NCBI GenBank assembly: GCA_021158465.1
Contig: JAGGUN010000042.1
Coordinates: 1-58,868 of the forward strand
Direction of reading: 5' to 3'
DNA length: 58,868 nt
DNA from: a bacterium
GTDB taxonomy: Bacteria > UBP14 > UBA6098 > 4484-93
The notes under the pieces were generated by a model. That model was not told where the DNA came from and made no database searches. It saw only the letters and a list, made by a program, of their open reading frames with translations. This document shows, one piece after another, positions 25,775 to 33,891 of the stretch (position 1 is the stretch's first letter; each line of letters begins with the position of its first letter). Both the position numbers and the translations under genes were made by a program.

Positions 25775-26044
25775 CTATCTCGAGGAGAGTCCCTCTGTTC
25801 CGCTTGATGGGGACGGCTCAACTATTTCAAGGACAGCCCTTTTGCCGTGCTTAGCGGAGACAGCGGTCAGGAGTGTCCTCATAGAGCGGGCAGTCTGTCC
25901 TCCTCTGCCTATAACCTTGCCCAGGTCCCCTTCTCCTACTGTGAGCTCGTAAACTGTTGTTTTCTCCCCTTCAATCTCTTTTACAGAAACGAGCTCTGGA
26001 TGGTCCACAAGTGCTTTGGCGATGAACTCGATGAACTCCTTCAT
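25775..26044 (-). CDS. khpA: KH-domain RNA-binding protein KhpA (YlqC family)
   Basis: 89 residues consisting of one KH domain with the loop [16 protein letters not shown]. The family binds RNA, often with KhpB/Jag, and affects division and envelope growth in other bacteria. It sits in its usual place between rpsP and rimM. Confidence 0.94.
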   Translation of the reverse strand: MKEFIEFIAKALVDHPELVSVKEIEGEKTTVYELTVGEGDLGKVIGRGGQTARSMRTLLTAVSAKHGKRAVLEIVEPSPSSGTEGLSSR

Positions 26045-26045
26045 T

Positions 26046-26330
26046 TCACTGTACCTCCTGCTGTTGAGTTTCAGCTTGCTTCTTCAGTCCCGTAAGATAT
26101 TTATGTTTCTTAAGGAGACTCCTGACGGTCGCGGTCATCTGGGCACCCTTGTTGAGCCAGAATGTTAGCCGTTCAGATTTTGCCTTTACCTCCTCGGGCT
26201 CGGTTAGGGGGTTATAGTAGCCGAGCTTCTCTATATACTTCCCGTCCCGTGGGGCTCTATCGTCGGCTACCACTATTCTGTAAAACGGTTGCTTCTTCTT
26301 CCCAAAGCGGGTGAGCCTGATACGTAACAC
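26046..26330 (-). CDS. rpsP: 30S ribosomal protein S16
   Basis: The start is placed at the GTG at 26330, giving 94 residues beginning [21 protein letters not shown], which matches the S16 N-terminus. AGGAGGGAAAG lies just before it. The longer ATG start at 26366 would add an atypical extension. The core [14 protein letters not shown] and [14 protein letters not shown] is normal. It lies one base from khpA and heads the ribosomal-RNA-maturation block after ffh. Confidence 0.95.
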   Translation of the reverse strand: MLRIRLTRFGKKKQPFYRIVVADDRAPRDGKYIEKLGYYNPLTEPEEVKAKSERLTFWLNKGAQMTATVRSLLKKHKYLTGLKKQAETQQQEVQ

Positions 26331-26375
26331 TACCTTTCCCTCCTTTTTAATCTTGCAATTTATCAAGATTTTTTA

Positions 26376-27692
26376 TTAATGCAACGGAAATCCTCGAATT
26401 TTTGGCATTTTGGGGATGGTTTTCATCATTTTTTTCATTATCTTGAAATCTTTCAGGAGCTTGTTAACCATCTGGACGGATGTTCCAGAACCCTTTGCAA
26501 TCCTTTTCCTTCTGCTGCCGTCGATTATTTCCAAGCATCGGCGCTCCTTCGGTGTCATTGAGTTTATTATCGCCTCGATGTGAGCAAGCTCCTTTTCATC
26601 GAATGTTACTCCCTTAAGCTTCTTGCTCATACCGGGTATCATAGCAAGGAGTTCGTCGATTGTTCCCATCTCTTTTATCTTTTTTATCTGGAAGAGGAAG
26701 TCCTCAAGGGTAAATTCCTGCCGACGGAGCTTCCTTTCCAGTCTTTTTGCTTCTTTCTCATCGTAAGATTTCTGTGCCTTTTCAACCAGTGTAACAACAT
26801 CTCCCATACCGAGGATGCGGTTTGCCATCCTGTCGGGATAGAACGGTTCGAACCTGTCCAGTTTTTCACCCGTTCCGACGAAGAATATCGGTTTACCAAC
26901 CACCTCTCTGATGGAGAGTGCTGCTCCTCCCCTGGCATCGCCATCGAGTTTGGTGAGAACAAACCCGTCAACATTTAGTGCTTCATCAAACATCTCAGCG
27001 ACGGAAACTGCCTCCTGTCCTGTCATTGCGTCGAGTACGAGAACAGTCTTTGTGGGTGAAAACTGCTTCTTGAGCTGTTTTATCTCGTCCATCATCTCGG
27101 CATCTATCTGGAGTCTACCTGCAGTATCAAGAAGCACAACATCGTAGCCGTTTTTCTTTGCAAGGTCGAACCCCCTTTTTGTTACCTGAAGTGCGGTTTC
27201 GTCTTTCTCTGGCATAACCGTCGGAAGATTAAGCATCTCTCCGAGCTTTGCAAGCTGCTTTGGGGCTGCTGGTCTGTGGACATCTGCTGCTACAAGAAGA
27301 GGATTATATCCTTTCTGTTTTAGAAAAAGAGCGAGTTTTCCCGCTACGGTTGTCTTCCCAGAGCCTTGGAGTCCAGCGAGCATGACGGAGAGCGGGAGTT
27401 TGCCGTGAAGTTCAAATCTGGCAGGTTCGCCGCCGAGGAGCTCAACGAGCTTATCGTGTACGATCTTCACGAACTGCTGGCTCGGTGTAATGGACTCTAT
27501 TACCTTCTCGCCGAGAGCCTCTTCCTCTACAGACCTTACGAAATGTCGCGCGACCTTGTAGTTGACATCCGATTCGAGCAGTGCCCGGCGGACATCTCTT
27601 AGAGCATCCCGGATGTTGCTATGGGTCAGTTTCCCTCTACCAGCAAGCTTGCGGAATATGGTTGTTATCCTGTCTGTCAGCTCCTCAAACAC
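26376..27692 (-). CDS. ffh: Signal recognition particle GTPase Ffh
   Basis: 438 residues from a GTG start with GGAGGTAGGA before it. The N domain is followed by the G domain (Walker A GLQGSGKTT, DTAGRLQID, TKLDGDARGGAAL, GTGEKLDRFEPF) and by the methionine-rich M domain (IPGMSKKLKG, SRRKRIAKGSG, MKKMMKTIPKMP). It binds 4.5S RNA and signal sequences and targets proteins to the membrane. The RNA gene is not visible here. It is followed by rpsP as in many bacteria. Confidence 0.97.
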   Translation of the reverse strand: MFEELTDRITTIFRKLAGRGKLTHSNIRDALRDVRRALLESDVNYKVARHFVRSVEEEALGEKVIESITPSQQFVKIVHDKLVELLGGEPARFELHGKLPLSVMLAGLQGSGKTTVAGKLALFLKQKGYNPLLVAADVHRPAAPKQLAKLGEMLNLPTVMPEKDETALQVTKRGFDLAKKNGYDVVLLDTAGRLQIDAEMMDEIKQLKKQFSPTKTVLVLDAMTGQEAVSVAEMFDEALNVDGFVLTKLDGDARGGAALSIREVVGKPIFFVGTGEKLDRFEPFYPDRMANRILGMGDVVTLVEKAQKSYDEKEAKRLERKLRRQEFTLEDFLFQIKKIKEMGTIDELLAMIPGMSKKLKGVTFDEKELAHIEAIINSMTPKERRCLEIIDGSRRKRIAKGSGTSVQMVNKLLKDFKIMKKMMKTIPKMPKIRGFPLH

Positions 27693-27740
27693 TCCTACCT
27701 CCTACGCCAAGAGTAAATTATACCCGATGAAACAGGAAAA

Positions 27741-28244
27741 TCAAGTATTTTCTTCCTTTTCCTTTAGTTCCCTGTAAAGCTTCTTGAGTATTGGAGAATT
27801 CTTAAGAACCTTTGTCATTCCTGGTTCGGTCATCCTTTTGACAACAAACCTTATAACCTCTCTTTTTTCCTCGTTGGAGAAGTCCGCTGGGAAGAGGAGA
27901 GCTGGGAGTTTTTCGGGAGTGTGTAGGTAGCTTGGCTGAGGTTCCTGGTAGTCTTCTTTTAAAAGGAACCGATAGTAGTTCTCGAAGGCGAGCTGGGTTG
28001 TTTCTGCAAATATGATAGCATCGGGGTATTTTTCTGCCAGACGTTTTATACCATCAGCGATGGTGGACGCGAGGCTGGGGCTCATCCGGATGATGATTAT
28101 GTTGAATTTCTTCTCACGGAGTTTATCGAACAGCTCCCGTAGCGAGCTTGCGTAGTCAACATCGGCAAGCCCGAGCCCCTTTATCCCTTCGGCAAATAAT
28201 TTCGCCTTCTCGCGGTCATAATTGAGGTAGATCACTGATGCCAT
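27741..28244 (-). CDS. Degenerate receiver-like (pseudo-REC) protein
   Basis: 167 residues. The first 120 have the alternating pattern of a response-regulator receiver: strand VIYLNY, helix REKAKLFAEGIKGLG, strand NIIIIRMSP, then ADGIKRLAEKYPDAIIFAET. The phospho-acceptor aspartate that should end the third strand is R53, and the acidic pair after strand one is mostly lost (YLNYDRE). A highly charged tail of about 45 residues follows (RFVVKRMTEPGMTKVL ... KKLYRELKEKEENT). It would bind a partner without phosphorylation. Similarity is structural in style only, so the assignment is tentative. The location between queH and ffh gives no clear role. Confidence 0.6.
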   Translation of the reverse strand: MASVIYLNYDREKAKLFAEGIKGLGLADVDYASSLRELFDKLREKKFNIIIIRMSPSLASTIADGIKRLAEKYPDAIIFAETTQLAFENYYRFLLKEDYQEPQPSYLHTPEKLPALLFPADFSNEEKREVIRFVVKRMTEPGMTKVLKNSPILKKLYRELKEKEENT

Positions 28245-28277
28245 CGTTCCCGATAGTTATGTAGATACAAGGGTTTG

Positions 28278-28817
28278 TCAACTTCTGAACCGTTCCTCCT
28301 CGCTAAAGACACAGCCGCAGTATTTCTGTCGATACATTCCTTCTGCTTTTGCAAGCTCGACACCCTTTCTATACCCATCTCGGAAGTCTCTGTATAGGAA
28401 GCCAACTCCGGATGTTCTCGAGATCTGTTCACCGAGTTGTTTTATCATCTTATGGTTCTGGAAGACGCTATAGAGTAATGTTGTGGTGAAGAGATGGTAT
28501 CCGTTTTTCTTTGCCACTTGTGCAGTTTTCTCGAGGCGGCAGAAATAGCAGAAATTGCATCGGACGCCGAAGAGTGTATTCGAAGAGACATTCGCAAGGA
28601 AGTACCTCAGCCCATAGAAATCTTTTTCTATTGTTGGAAGGTTGTGTCGGGTAGCGAACTCCCTGAAGGCAAGAAGCCTATTCTTATACTCAGTGAACGG
28701 ATGGATGTTTGGGTTATACCAAAAGAGGGTGGGTGAGTATCCGAGTTCGAGTAGAGCTTGGACGGTGTAGGTTGCGCAGGGTGCACAGCAGGTATGGAGG
28801 AGTATCCTTTTACGCAC
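28278..28817 (-). CDS. queH: Epoxyqueuosine reductase QueH
   Basis: 179 residues (GTG start) of the QueH/DUF208 family, which reduces epoxyqueuosine to queuosine in tRNA without cobalamin. The cysteines are visible: C10, C11, C14 (HTCCAPC), C87, C90, C93 (RCNFCYFC) and the C-terminal YCGC. Other family marks are LFWYNPNIHPFTEY and GFLYRDFRDGY. The first eight bases overlap dnaB. No other queuosine genes are in the window. Confidence 0.96.
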   Translation of the reverse strand: MRKRILLHTCCAPCATYTVQALLELGYSPTLFWYNPNIHPFTEYKNRLLAFREFATRHNLPTIEKDFYGLRYFLANVSSNTLFGVRCNFCYFCRLEKTAQVAKKNGYHLFTTTLLYSVFQNHKMIKQLGEQISRTSGVGFLYRDFRDGYRKGVELAKAEGMYRQKYCGCVFSEEERFRS

Positions 28818-30177
28818 CGCCTATATCCTCCGTGGTGTAGCTATCGTCTCCTGGGGTATAGTTTTCAAATGAGCCGTATTCTTTCAGGAATGTGAGTTTG
28901 AACGATGTCAGCGGTCCGTTTCTCTGTTTGGCGATGATAATCTCCGGTGTAGAGCTTTTTTTGTTTGCCTCTTCTCTGGCTTTTGGGTCATGGATGAACA
29001 TAACGAGGTCGGCATCCTGTTCAATAGCTCCGGACTCTCTTAGGTCGGACAGGCGTGGTCGTCTCTCTTTTGTCGGACGCTTTTCCACATCACGGGAAAG
29101 CTGTGATAGAGCCACGATTGGGACGGAAAGCTCCCTTGCCAGTGCCTTGAGTGAGCGTGATATGAGGGATATCTCTTGCTGGCGGCTCTCTATTCTTTTG
29201 CCTGCCGACATAAGCTGGAGATAATCAACAAAGATAACCTCTACACCTTCTGCCCTTTTAAGTCGTCTTGCTTTTGCCCGCAGTTCGAGAGGGGTAAGAG
29301 AGGGGGTATCGTCAATAAATAATGGAGCCCTTGCAATGGTCGGTGCTTTGCTCACAACCTTCTCGATCTCCCGTTCGGAGAGATACCCTTTCCTCATCCT
29401 ATCGTGGTTTACCTTAGCAACACTTGTTAAGAGCCGCTCCACCACCTGCTCCTTGGACATCTCGAGTGAGAAGAGCGCACTGGGTCTGCCGTGTTCCACA
29501 GAGATATAGCGCATAATGCTGAGTGCGAGGGTCGATTTCCCCATTCCAGGACGCCCTCCGATGACGATGAATTCTGAGTTGTGAAACCCGCCTGTTGCCT
29601 CGTCCAGCTTTTCAAACCCTGTGGGAATACCAAGCACAGCACCGCCACGAGTGTGGTATTCCTGTATCACCCTGACACGGTCATGAACAATCTCGCCAAC
29701 CTGAACAAAGTCTCCTTTTAGTCGTTCCTCCGCTATAGAGAATATCTCCTTCTCTACCCAGTCGAGCAACTCCTGCACCTCTGTGGACTCGTCATAAGAT
29801 CTATCTATTATCTCGGTTGCGATGGTTATAAGCTTGCGCAGGATGGATTTATCCCTAACTATCTCAGCGTGATATTCGAGGTTCGCTGGGGTGGTGACGG
29901 TCTCGCAAAGCTTACGGATGTATGAACTCCCACCGACTGCTTTCAACTTTTTCTTCTTCTTGAGAGCGTCGACAACCGTATAGTAGTCTATCTGTTTTCC
30001 CTCCTCATACATCCAGGCCAGTGTTCCGAATATCTCACGATTGGCTGTACTGTAGAAGGATGAATCTTTGAGGATACTAAACACCTTGTCGGAGAAGTTG
30101 GGTGCGATAATCATCGCACCGAGGATTGCCTTCTCCAACTCGATTGCCTGCGGTGGTAGTCTACCAGGTATTGCCAT
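28810..30177 (-). CDS. dnaB: Replicative DNA helicase DnaB
   Basis: 455 residues. The N-terminal DnaB domain (PPQAIELEKAILGAM) is followed by the linker and the RecA-type motor. Walker A is GRPGMGKST at 208-216, Walker B is VIFVDYLQLM, and SLKALARELSVPIVALSQLSR is motif H3-like. No intein is present. It unwinds the fork as a hexamer. It lies two bases from the uracil-DNA glycosylase gene. Confidence 0.98.
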   Translation of the reverse strand: MAIPGRLPPQAIELEKAILGAMIIAPNFSDKVFSILKDSSFYSTANREIFGTLAWMYEEGKQIDYYTVVDALKKKKKLKAVGGSSYIRKLCETVTTPANLEYHAEIVRDKSILRKLITIATEIIDRSYDESTEVQELLDWVEKEIFSIAEERLKGDFVQVGEIVHDRVRVIQEYHTRGGAVLGIPTGFEKLDEATGGFHNSEFIVIGGRPGMGKSTLALSIMRYISVEHGRPSALFSLEMSKEQVVERLLTSVAKVNHDRMRKGYLSEREIEKVVSKAPTIARAPLFIDDTPSLTPLELRAKARRLKRAEGVEVIFVDYLQLMSAGKRIESRQQEISLISRSLKALARELSVPIVALSQLSRDVEKRPTKERRPRLSDLRESGAIEQDADLVMFIHDPKAREEANKKSSTPEIIIAKQRNGPLTSFKLTFLKEYGSFENYTPGDDSYTTEDIGGA

Positions 30178-30179
30178 AG

Positions 30180-30845
30180 TTACGTGCCTTCCTTCAAAAT
30201 CCTCATCACCTTCTGCATATCTTCCCAGAGTGGTCGTTTTAGTGCTGGATTCCTCAAGAGTGCCGCAGGGTGATATGTGACGATAGCGGGGATGCTTCCT
30301 TTCCAGCGGTAGATATTACCCCTCATAAGTTTCATCGGTAGTTTCAACCGTAGGAGATACAGTGCGGATATCCTTCCGAGACAGCAGATAATATCAGGTG
30401 CGATTATTTCAATCTGTTGCTCGAGGTATGGTAAGCACTTTGCTACCTCCTGTTGGAGTGGGTCGCGGTTGCTCGGAGGACGGCACTTAAGGATATTGGC
30501 AATATATACATCCTCACGAGAAAGGCTCATCGCTGCGAGTATCCTGTCCAGCAGTTTCCCTGCCCTTCCGACGAAGGGAACGCCTGTTCTGTCTTCCTCA
30601 TATCCTGGAGCTTCTCCGATGAACATAATGGATGCGTTTGGGTTGCCTGCACCGAAGACAAGGTTGGTTCTTGTCGCACCAAGCGGACATCTCCGACATC
30701 CCTTTATGCGGTTGTAAAGCTGTGAGAGCAGCTCAGCCTTCGATTGCTGACGGGTTTTCTCCGTGGCTGGCGCTTTTGGGAGGATTAGCTCCTCTTCGCC
30801 CGTATCCATAAGAAACCTTAAATATTCTCTAAAAAGATTTCTCAT
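30180..30845 (-). CDS. Uracil-DNA glycosylase, family 4 (4Fe-4S)
   Basis: 221 residues. The active-site motif GEAPGYEEDRTGVPFVGRAG (77-96) and HPAALLRNP mark family 4/5-type UDG; the cluster cysteines are C50 and C53 (CRRC), C137 and C154 or C155. It removes uracil from DNA and is typical of thermophiles and deep-branching bacteria. The first about 45 residues form a charged extension. The gene overlaps coaBC by four bases (30842-30845). Confidence 0.95.
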   Translation of the reverse strand: MRNLFREYLRFLMDTGEEELILPKAPATEKTRQQSKAELLSQLYNRIKGCRRCPLGATRTNLVFGAGNPNASIMFIGEAPGYEEDRTGVPFVGRAGKLLDRILAAMSLSREDVYIANILKCRPPSNRDPLQQEVAKCLPYLEQQIEIIAPDIICCLGRISALYLLRLKLPMKLMRGNIYRWKGSIPAIVTYHPAALLRNPALKRPLWEDMQKVMRILKEGT

Positions 30846-32002
30846 CGCAAAAGCTTACATATCCTGTCCACAAGGAGCGTGGCAAACTCCGACTTTTTCA
30901 TCCTCGATACGGGAATAGCTTCCTTTCCTCTCTCGATTATAACCCCTTCCGTCTCATCGGAGGAGATGCTATTGGGGCTGTTTGCGTATACGATGTCCAT
31001 ACCCTTTTCCTCAAGCTTTTTCTCGGCGTTTTCTTTCAGATTTTCCGTCTCGAGGGCGAACCCGACAACGATCTTACCTGTTCTCTTCTTCAGGCTCGCA
31101 AGGATGTCCCTATTTGGCAGGAGCTGAAGGGTTAAACCTTCCTTTTGTTTTATCTTAGCATCGGATTTCTTCGGTAGAAAATCTGAGACAGCAGCAGCCA
31201 TCACGAGGATATCTGTTTCTGGAAGCTTCTGGGTGAGTAACCTAAAAAGCTCCTCTGAGTTCGTGAATCTGATAATTCTAACCCCAGGTGGAGGGGAGAG
31301 TTCCGTTTTCCCCGATATGAGCAGAACATCTGCATACCTTCTCCAGCACTCTCTTGCAACCGCATACCCTGTCTTCCCGGAGGAGAGGTTCCCGATAACC
31401 CTTACAGGGTCGATATTCTCGAATGTTGGACCAGCTGTTACGATGACACATTTCCCCTTGAGGTCCGGCTTGTTATACAGGATGCGATCAACAGAAGCGA
31501 TGATATACTCCACAGGTGGAAACCGCCCCTTTCCAGTGGTACCACAGGCAAGCTCACCTGTGTCTGGCTCTAAGATATTCCATCCGGATAGTCTGAGATT
31601 TCCTATATTCCGCTGTGTTGCAGGTGAGTTAAACATCCTCTCGTTCATTGCAGGGACAAAGAGTGCGGGCGAATCGGCGGCAAGGATGATAGTTGAAAGC
31701 AAGTCGTCTGCAATACCCGATGCCACCTTCGCTATAATATTTGCCGTTGCTGGAGCAACCAAGATGATATCTGCCCAGTTGGTAAGCCTAATATGAGGAA
31801 GCCCATCGAACATCTCCGTATATACATCCTCAGAAGATAGGACAGAAAATGTGAGCGGAGAGACGAACTTTTTTGCATTCTCAGTCATAACGACCCGCAC
31901 AGAGGCTCCGTTCTGCACAAGACGACGCACAAGCTCACAGCTCTTGTATACAGCTATGCTACCCGAGATGCCAAGAAGAATCTTCTTCCCAGAAAGGCTC
32001 AT
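30842..32002 (-). CDS. coaBC: Bifunctional phosphopantothenoylcysteine decarboxylase/phosphopantothenate-cysteine ligase
   Basis: 386 residues from ATG 32002. The in-frame ATG at 32038 cannot be used because it lies upstream of the predicted transcription start (about 32034). The CoaC half has GISGSIAVYKS, VAPATANIIAKVASG, NERMFNSPATQRN and the clamp ACGTTGKGRFP. The CoaB half has ITAGPTFENIDPVRVIGNLSSGKTG and KSDAKIKQ. It makes 4'-phosphopantetheine, a step of coenzyme A synthesis. panD, which supplies beta-alanine for the same pathway, is also in this window at 55477. Confidence 0.96.
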   Translation of the reverse strand: MSLSGKKILLGISGSIAVYKSCELVRRLVQNGASVRVVMTENAKKFVSPLTFSVLSSEDVYTEMFDGLPHIRLTNWADIILVAPATANIIAKVASGIADDLLSTIILAADSPALFVPAMNERMFNSPATQRNIGNLRLSGWNILEPDTGELACGTTGKGRFPPVEYIIASVDRILYNKPDLKGKCVIVTAGPTFENIDPVRVIGNLSSGKTGYAVARECWRRYADVLLISGKTELSPPPGVRIIRFTNSEELFRLLTQKLPETDILVMAAAVSDFLPKKSDAKIKQKEGLTLQLLPNRDILASLKKRTGKIVVGFALETENLKENAEKKLEEKGMDIVYANSPNSISSDETEGVIIERGKEAIPVSRMKKSEFATLLVDRICKLLR

Positions 32003-32040
32003 AATACTTCCATTAAATTGATATGAATTGATGATCAAAC

Positions 32041-32069
32041 ATTATAATAAACAGAAGGGCATATGTCAA
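32041..32069 (-). promoter_or_regulatory. Perfect consensus sigma-70 promoter of the coaBC operon
   Basis: TTGACA (32069-32064), exactly 17 bases, TATAAT (32046-32041) on the minus strand: both hexamers are perfect. The predicted start near 32034 gives a 32-base leader with GGAAG before ATG 32002. It may drive the housekeeping run down to the glycosyltransferase at 22507. Confidence 0.88.
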
Positions 32070-32081
32070 TTGAATAAGTTC

Positions 32082-32109
32082 TTGACTTACGGCATCCCTT
32101 AGATAATAT
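32082..32109 (+). promoter_or_regulatory. Probable promoter of mrp
   Basis: TTGACT (32082-32087), 16 bases, TAATAT (32104-32109). The predicted start near 32116 leaves about 26 bases, which include AGGAGGGGGAG before the mrp ATG. It is divergent from and only 12 bases away from the coaBC -35. Confidence 0.6.
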
Positions 32110-32141
32110 AGTAGCAATAGCCACTGGTAAAGGAGGGGGAG

Positions 32142-32972
32142 ATGGAGAAGTCAAGGGGCGTTAGGGCACCGAACCCCAAGGTAGAGGCGACACTTAGAAA
32201 GATAAAGTACGAGATACTCATCATAAGCGGTAAGGGGGGAGTTGGTAAGAGCACCCTTGCAGTGAACCTTGCGTATTCCCTTGCTGCAAAGAGGAGGAAA
32301 GTTGGACTTCTGGATGTTGACATTCACGGTCCGTCTATCGGCAAGATGACGGGGATTGAGGGGATGCGTCTCGCGGTGAACGAGGATAAAAAGATAGAGC
32401 CTGTGGTAAAAGGCGGGGTGAAGATTGTGACGATGGCATCGCTTTTGCAGTCCCCGGATGCCCCTGTTATCTGGCGTGGGCCGTTGAAGATGAAGGCAAT
32501 CGAGCAGTTTTTGGGGGATATTAACTGGGGGGAACTGGACTATCTTATAATCGATGCCCCCCCTGGAACAGGTGATGAGCCGCTTTCGATATGTCAGCTG
32601 ATACCGAAGCTCACAGGCTCAGTCATTATCACCACACCGCAGGATGTTGCCCTACTTGATGCCAGAAAGACGGTCGGCTTCTCCAGGGCGCTTGGAGTTC
32701 CTGTTATCGGTGTCGTCGAAAATATGAGCGGTTTTACCTGTCCATACTGTGGGAAGGAGATCGACATATTTAAGACCGGCGGTGCAATGAAGGCGGCGAG
32801 GCAGATGAACCTGAATTTCTTGGGTGATGTGCCGCTTGACCCGGAGATCGTTGACTCAGGCGATGACGGCAGACCGTTTATCACGACCGTGAAGAATAAT
32901 CCAAACGCAAAGAAGCTCGAGCAGATTGCAGAGAATATTATGGAGATCGTTGAGAAAGGCGAAAAAGCTTGA
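32142..32972 (+). CDS. mrp: Mrp/NBP35-type ATPase, iron-sulfur cluster carrier
   Basis: 276 residues. Deviant Walker A SGKGGVGKST (29-38), DVDIHGPSIGKMTG, LIIDAPPGTGDEP and a CPYC pair in MSGFTCPYCGKEI that would bind a bridging cluster. It belongs to the ParA/MinD superfamily and delivers Fe-S clusters to client enzymes; clients in this window would include fumarase, UDG, ThiC and QueH. It lacks the N-terminal MIP18/DUF59 domain found in many Mrp proteins. A clear AGGAGG site sets the start. Confidence 0.95.
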   Translation: MEKSRGVRAPNPKVEATLRKIKYEILIISGKGGVGKSTLAVNLAYSLAAKRRKVGLLDVDIHGPSIGKMTGIEGMRLAVNEDKKIEPVVKGGVKIVTMASLLQSPDAPVIWRGPLKMKAIEQFLGDINWGELDYLIIDAPPGTGDEPLSICQLIPKLTGSVIITTPQDVALLDARKTVGFSRALGVPVIGVVENMSGFTCPYCGKEIDIFKTGGAMKAARQMNLNFLGDVPLDPEIVDSGDDGRPFITTVKNNPNAKKLEQIAENIMEIVEKGEKA

Positions 32973-32997
32973 CATAGAGAAGATATTATTTTACTTT
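32969..32997 (+). promoter_or_regulatory. Promoter predicting a leaderless mRNA for the LytM peptidase
   Basis: TTGACA (32969-32974) overlaps the mrp stop codon; after 17 bases TACTTT (32992-32997) follows. The expected +1 is 33004 or 33005, the A of the ATG itself. No Shine-Dalgarno is present before this ATG, which fits a leaderless transcript. Confidence 0.6.
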
Positions 32998-33004
32998 AGT
33001 TAAA

Positions 33005-33889
33005 ATGAAAAAATATTCTATACTGATAGTTCCGACCGTTGGGAAGCCTTACCGGTGCGAGATAAGTAAGCGAAGGTTGATACTCTTCTCCTCTATTGCG
33101 GCTTTTGTAATTTTTTCCCTTGTTCTATGCAGTGTTCTTTTTTTCGTCCAGAGGAAGAATGTTTGGACAGATAGGAGTTTGCGGGAAAGGAACAGGCGTT
33201 TATCTGCGGAGGTTTCTCAGATAAAGGAGCGTTTTGATTCGCTTCAGGTTGCCTTCGGTGAGATGCGGAAGCTCGTAGATGTATTTATGGAGATTGCTGA
33301 CCTTTCTCCCCCTGATGAGGCAGTTCGTTTACTGGGGTATGGTGGGACGGAACTGGAGAGGCATACTACCCCCGTTGATTCGCTTTATGCCTCTGTTAAT
33401 ATGCTCCTTGAGATGGCGCGGTTTGAGAGAAGGAATCTTGAGGCTGCCTGCTCCTCATATGTAAAGAAGAAGAGGATATTTCAGCACACGCCGAGTGTGA
33501 TGCCGATGAGAGGGTACATCACATCGAGGTTTGGACCGAGAAGGGACCCTTTTACTGGTGAGATTAAGATGCATGAGGGGATAGATATTGCTAACAGGCG
33601 TGGGACACCGGTTCGTGCCACTGCCGATGGCAGGGTGAGGTTTGCTGGTTGGTATCACGGCTACGGTAAGATGGTTATGATAAACCATATCTATTATGAA
33701 ACCCGCTACGGTCATCTGGATAAGATAAAGGTAAAGCCCGGGCAATATGTAAAGCGTGGTGATATTATCGGTACCTGTGGAAGAAGTGGCAGAACTACTG
33801 GCTCTCATCTGCACTACGAGGTGAGGGTTGGCGGTAAACCCGTCGACCCGATGAACTATATCCTGCCGAAGAGAATAGTCCTCAGCTGA
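33005..33889 (+). CDS. Membrane-anchored LytM/M23 family peptidase
   Basis: 294 residues. A short cytoplasmic N-terminus is followed by one membrane helix (about 25-48), a coiled coil (about 55-95; RSLRERNRRLSAEVSQIKE) and a C-terminal M23 domain (about 165-285). The zinc and catalytic residues are present: HEGIDIA, HLHYEVR and the RYGHLDK histidine. It either cuts peptide cross-links in peptidoglycan or, as EnvC/NlpD-like proteins do, activates amidases; the intact residues favour activity. It follows mrp by 32 bases but seems to have its own promoter and converges with the TPR gene. Confidence 0.93.
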   Translation: MKKYSILIVPTVGKPYRCEISKRRLILFSSIAAFVIFSLVLCSVLFFVQRKNVWTDRSLRERNRRLSAEVSQIKERFDSLQVAFGEMRKLVDVFMEIADLSPPDEAVRLLGYGGTELERHTTPVDSLYASVNMLLEMARFERRNLEAACSSYVKKKRIFQHTPSVMPMRGYITSRFGPRRDPFTGEIKMHEGIDIANRRGTPVRATADGRVRFAGWYHGYGKMVMINHIYYETRYGHLDKIKVKPGQYVKRGDIIGTCGRSGRTTGSHLHYEVRVGGKPVDPMNYILPKRIVLS

Positions 33890-33891
33890 TG

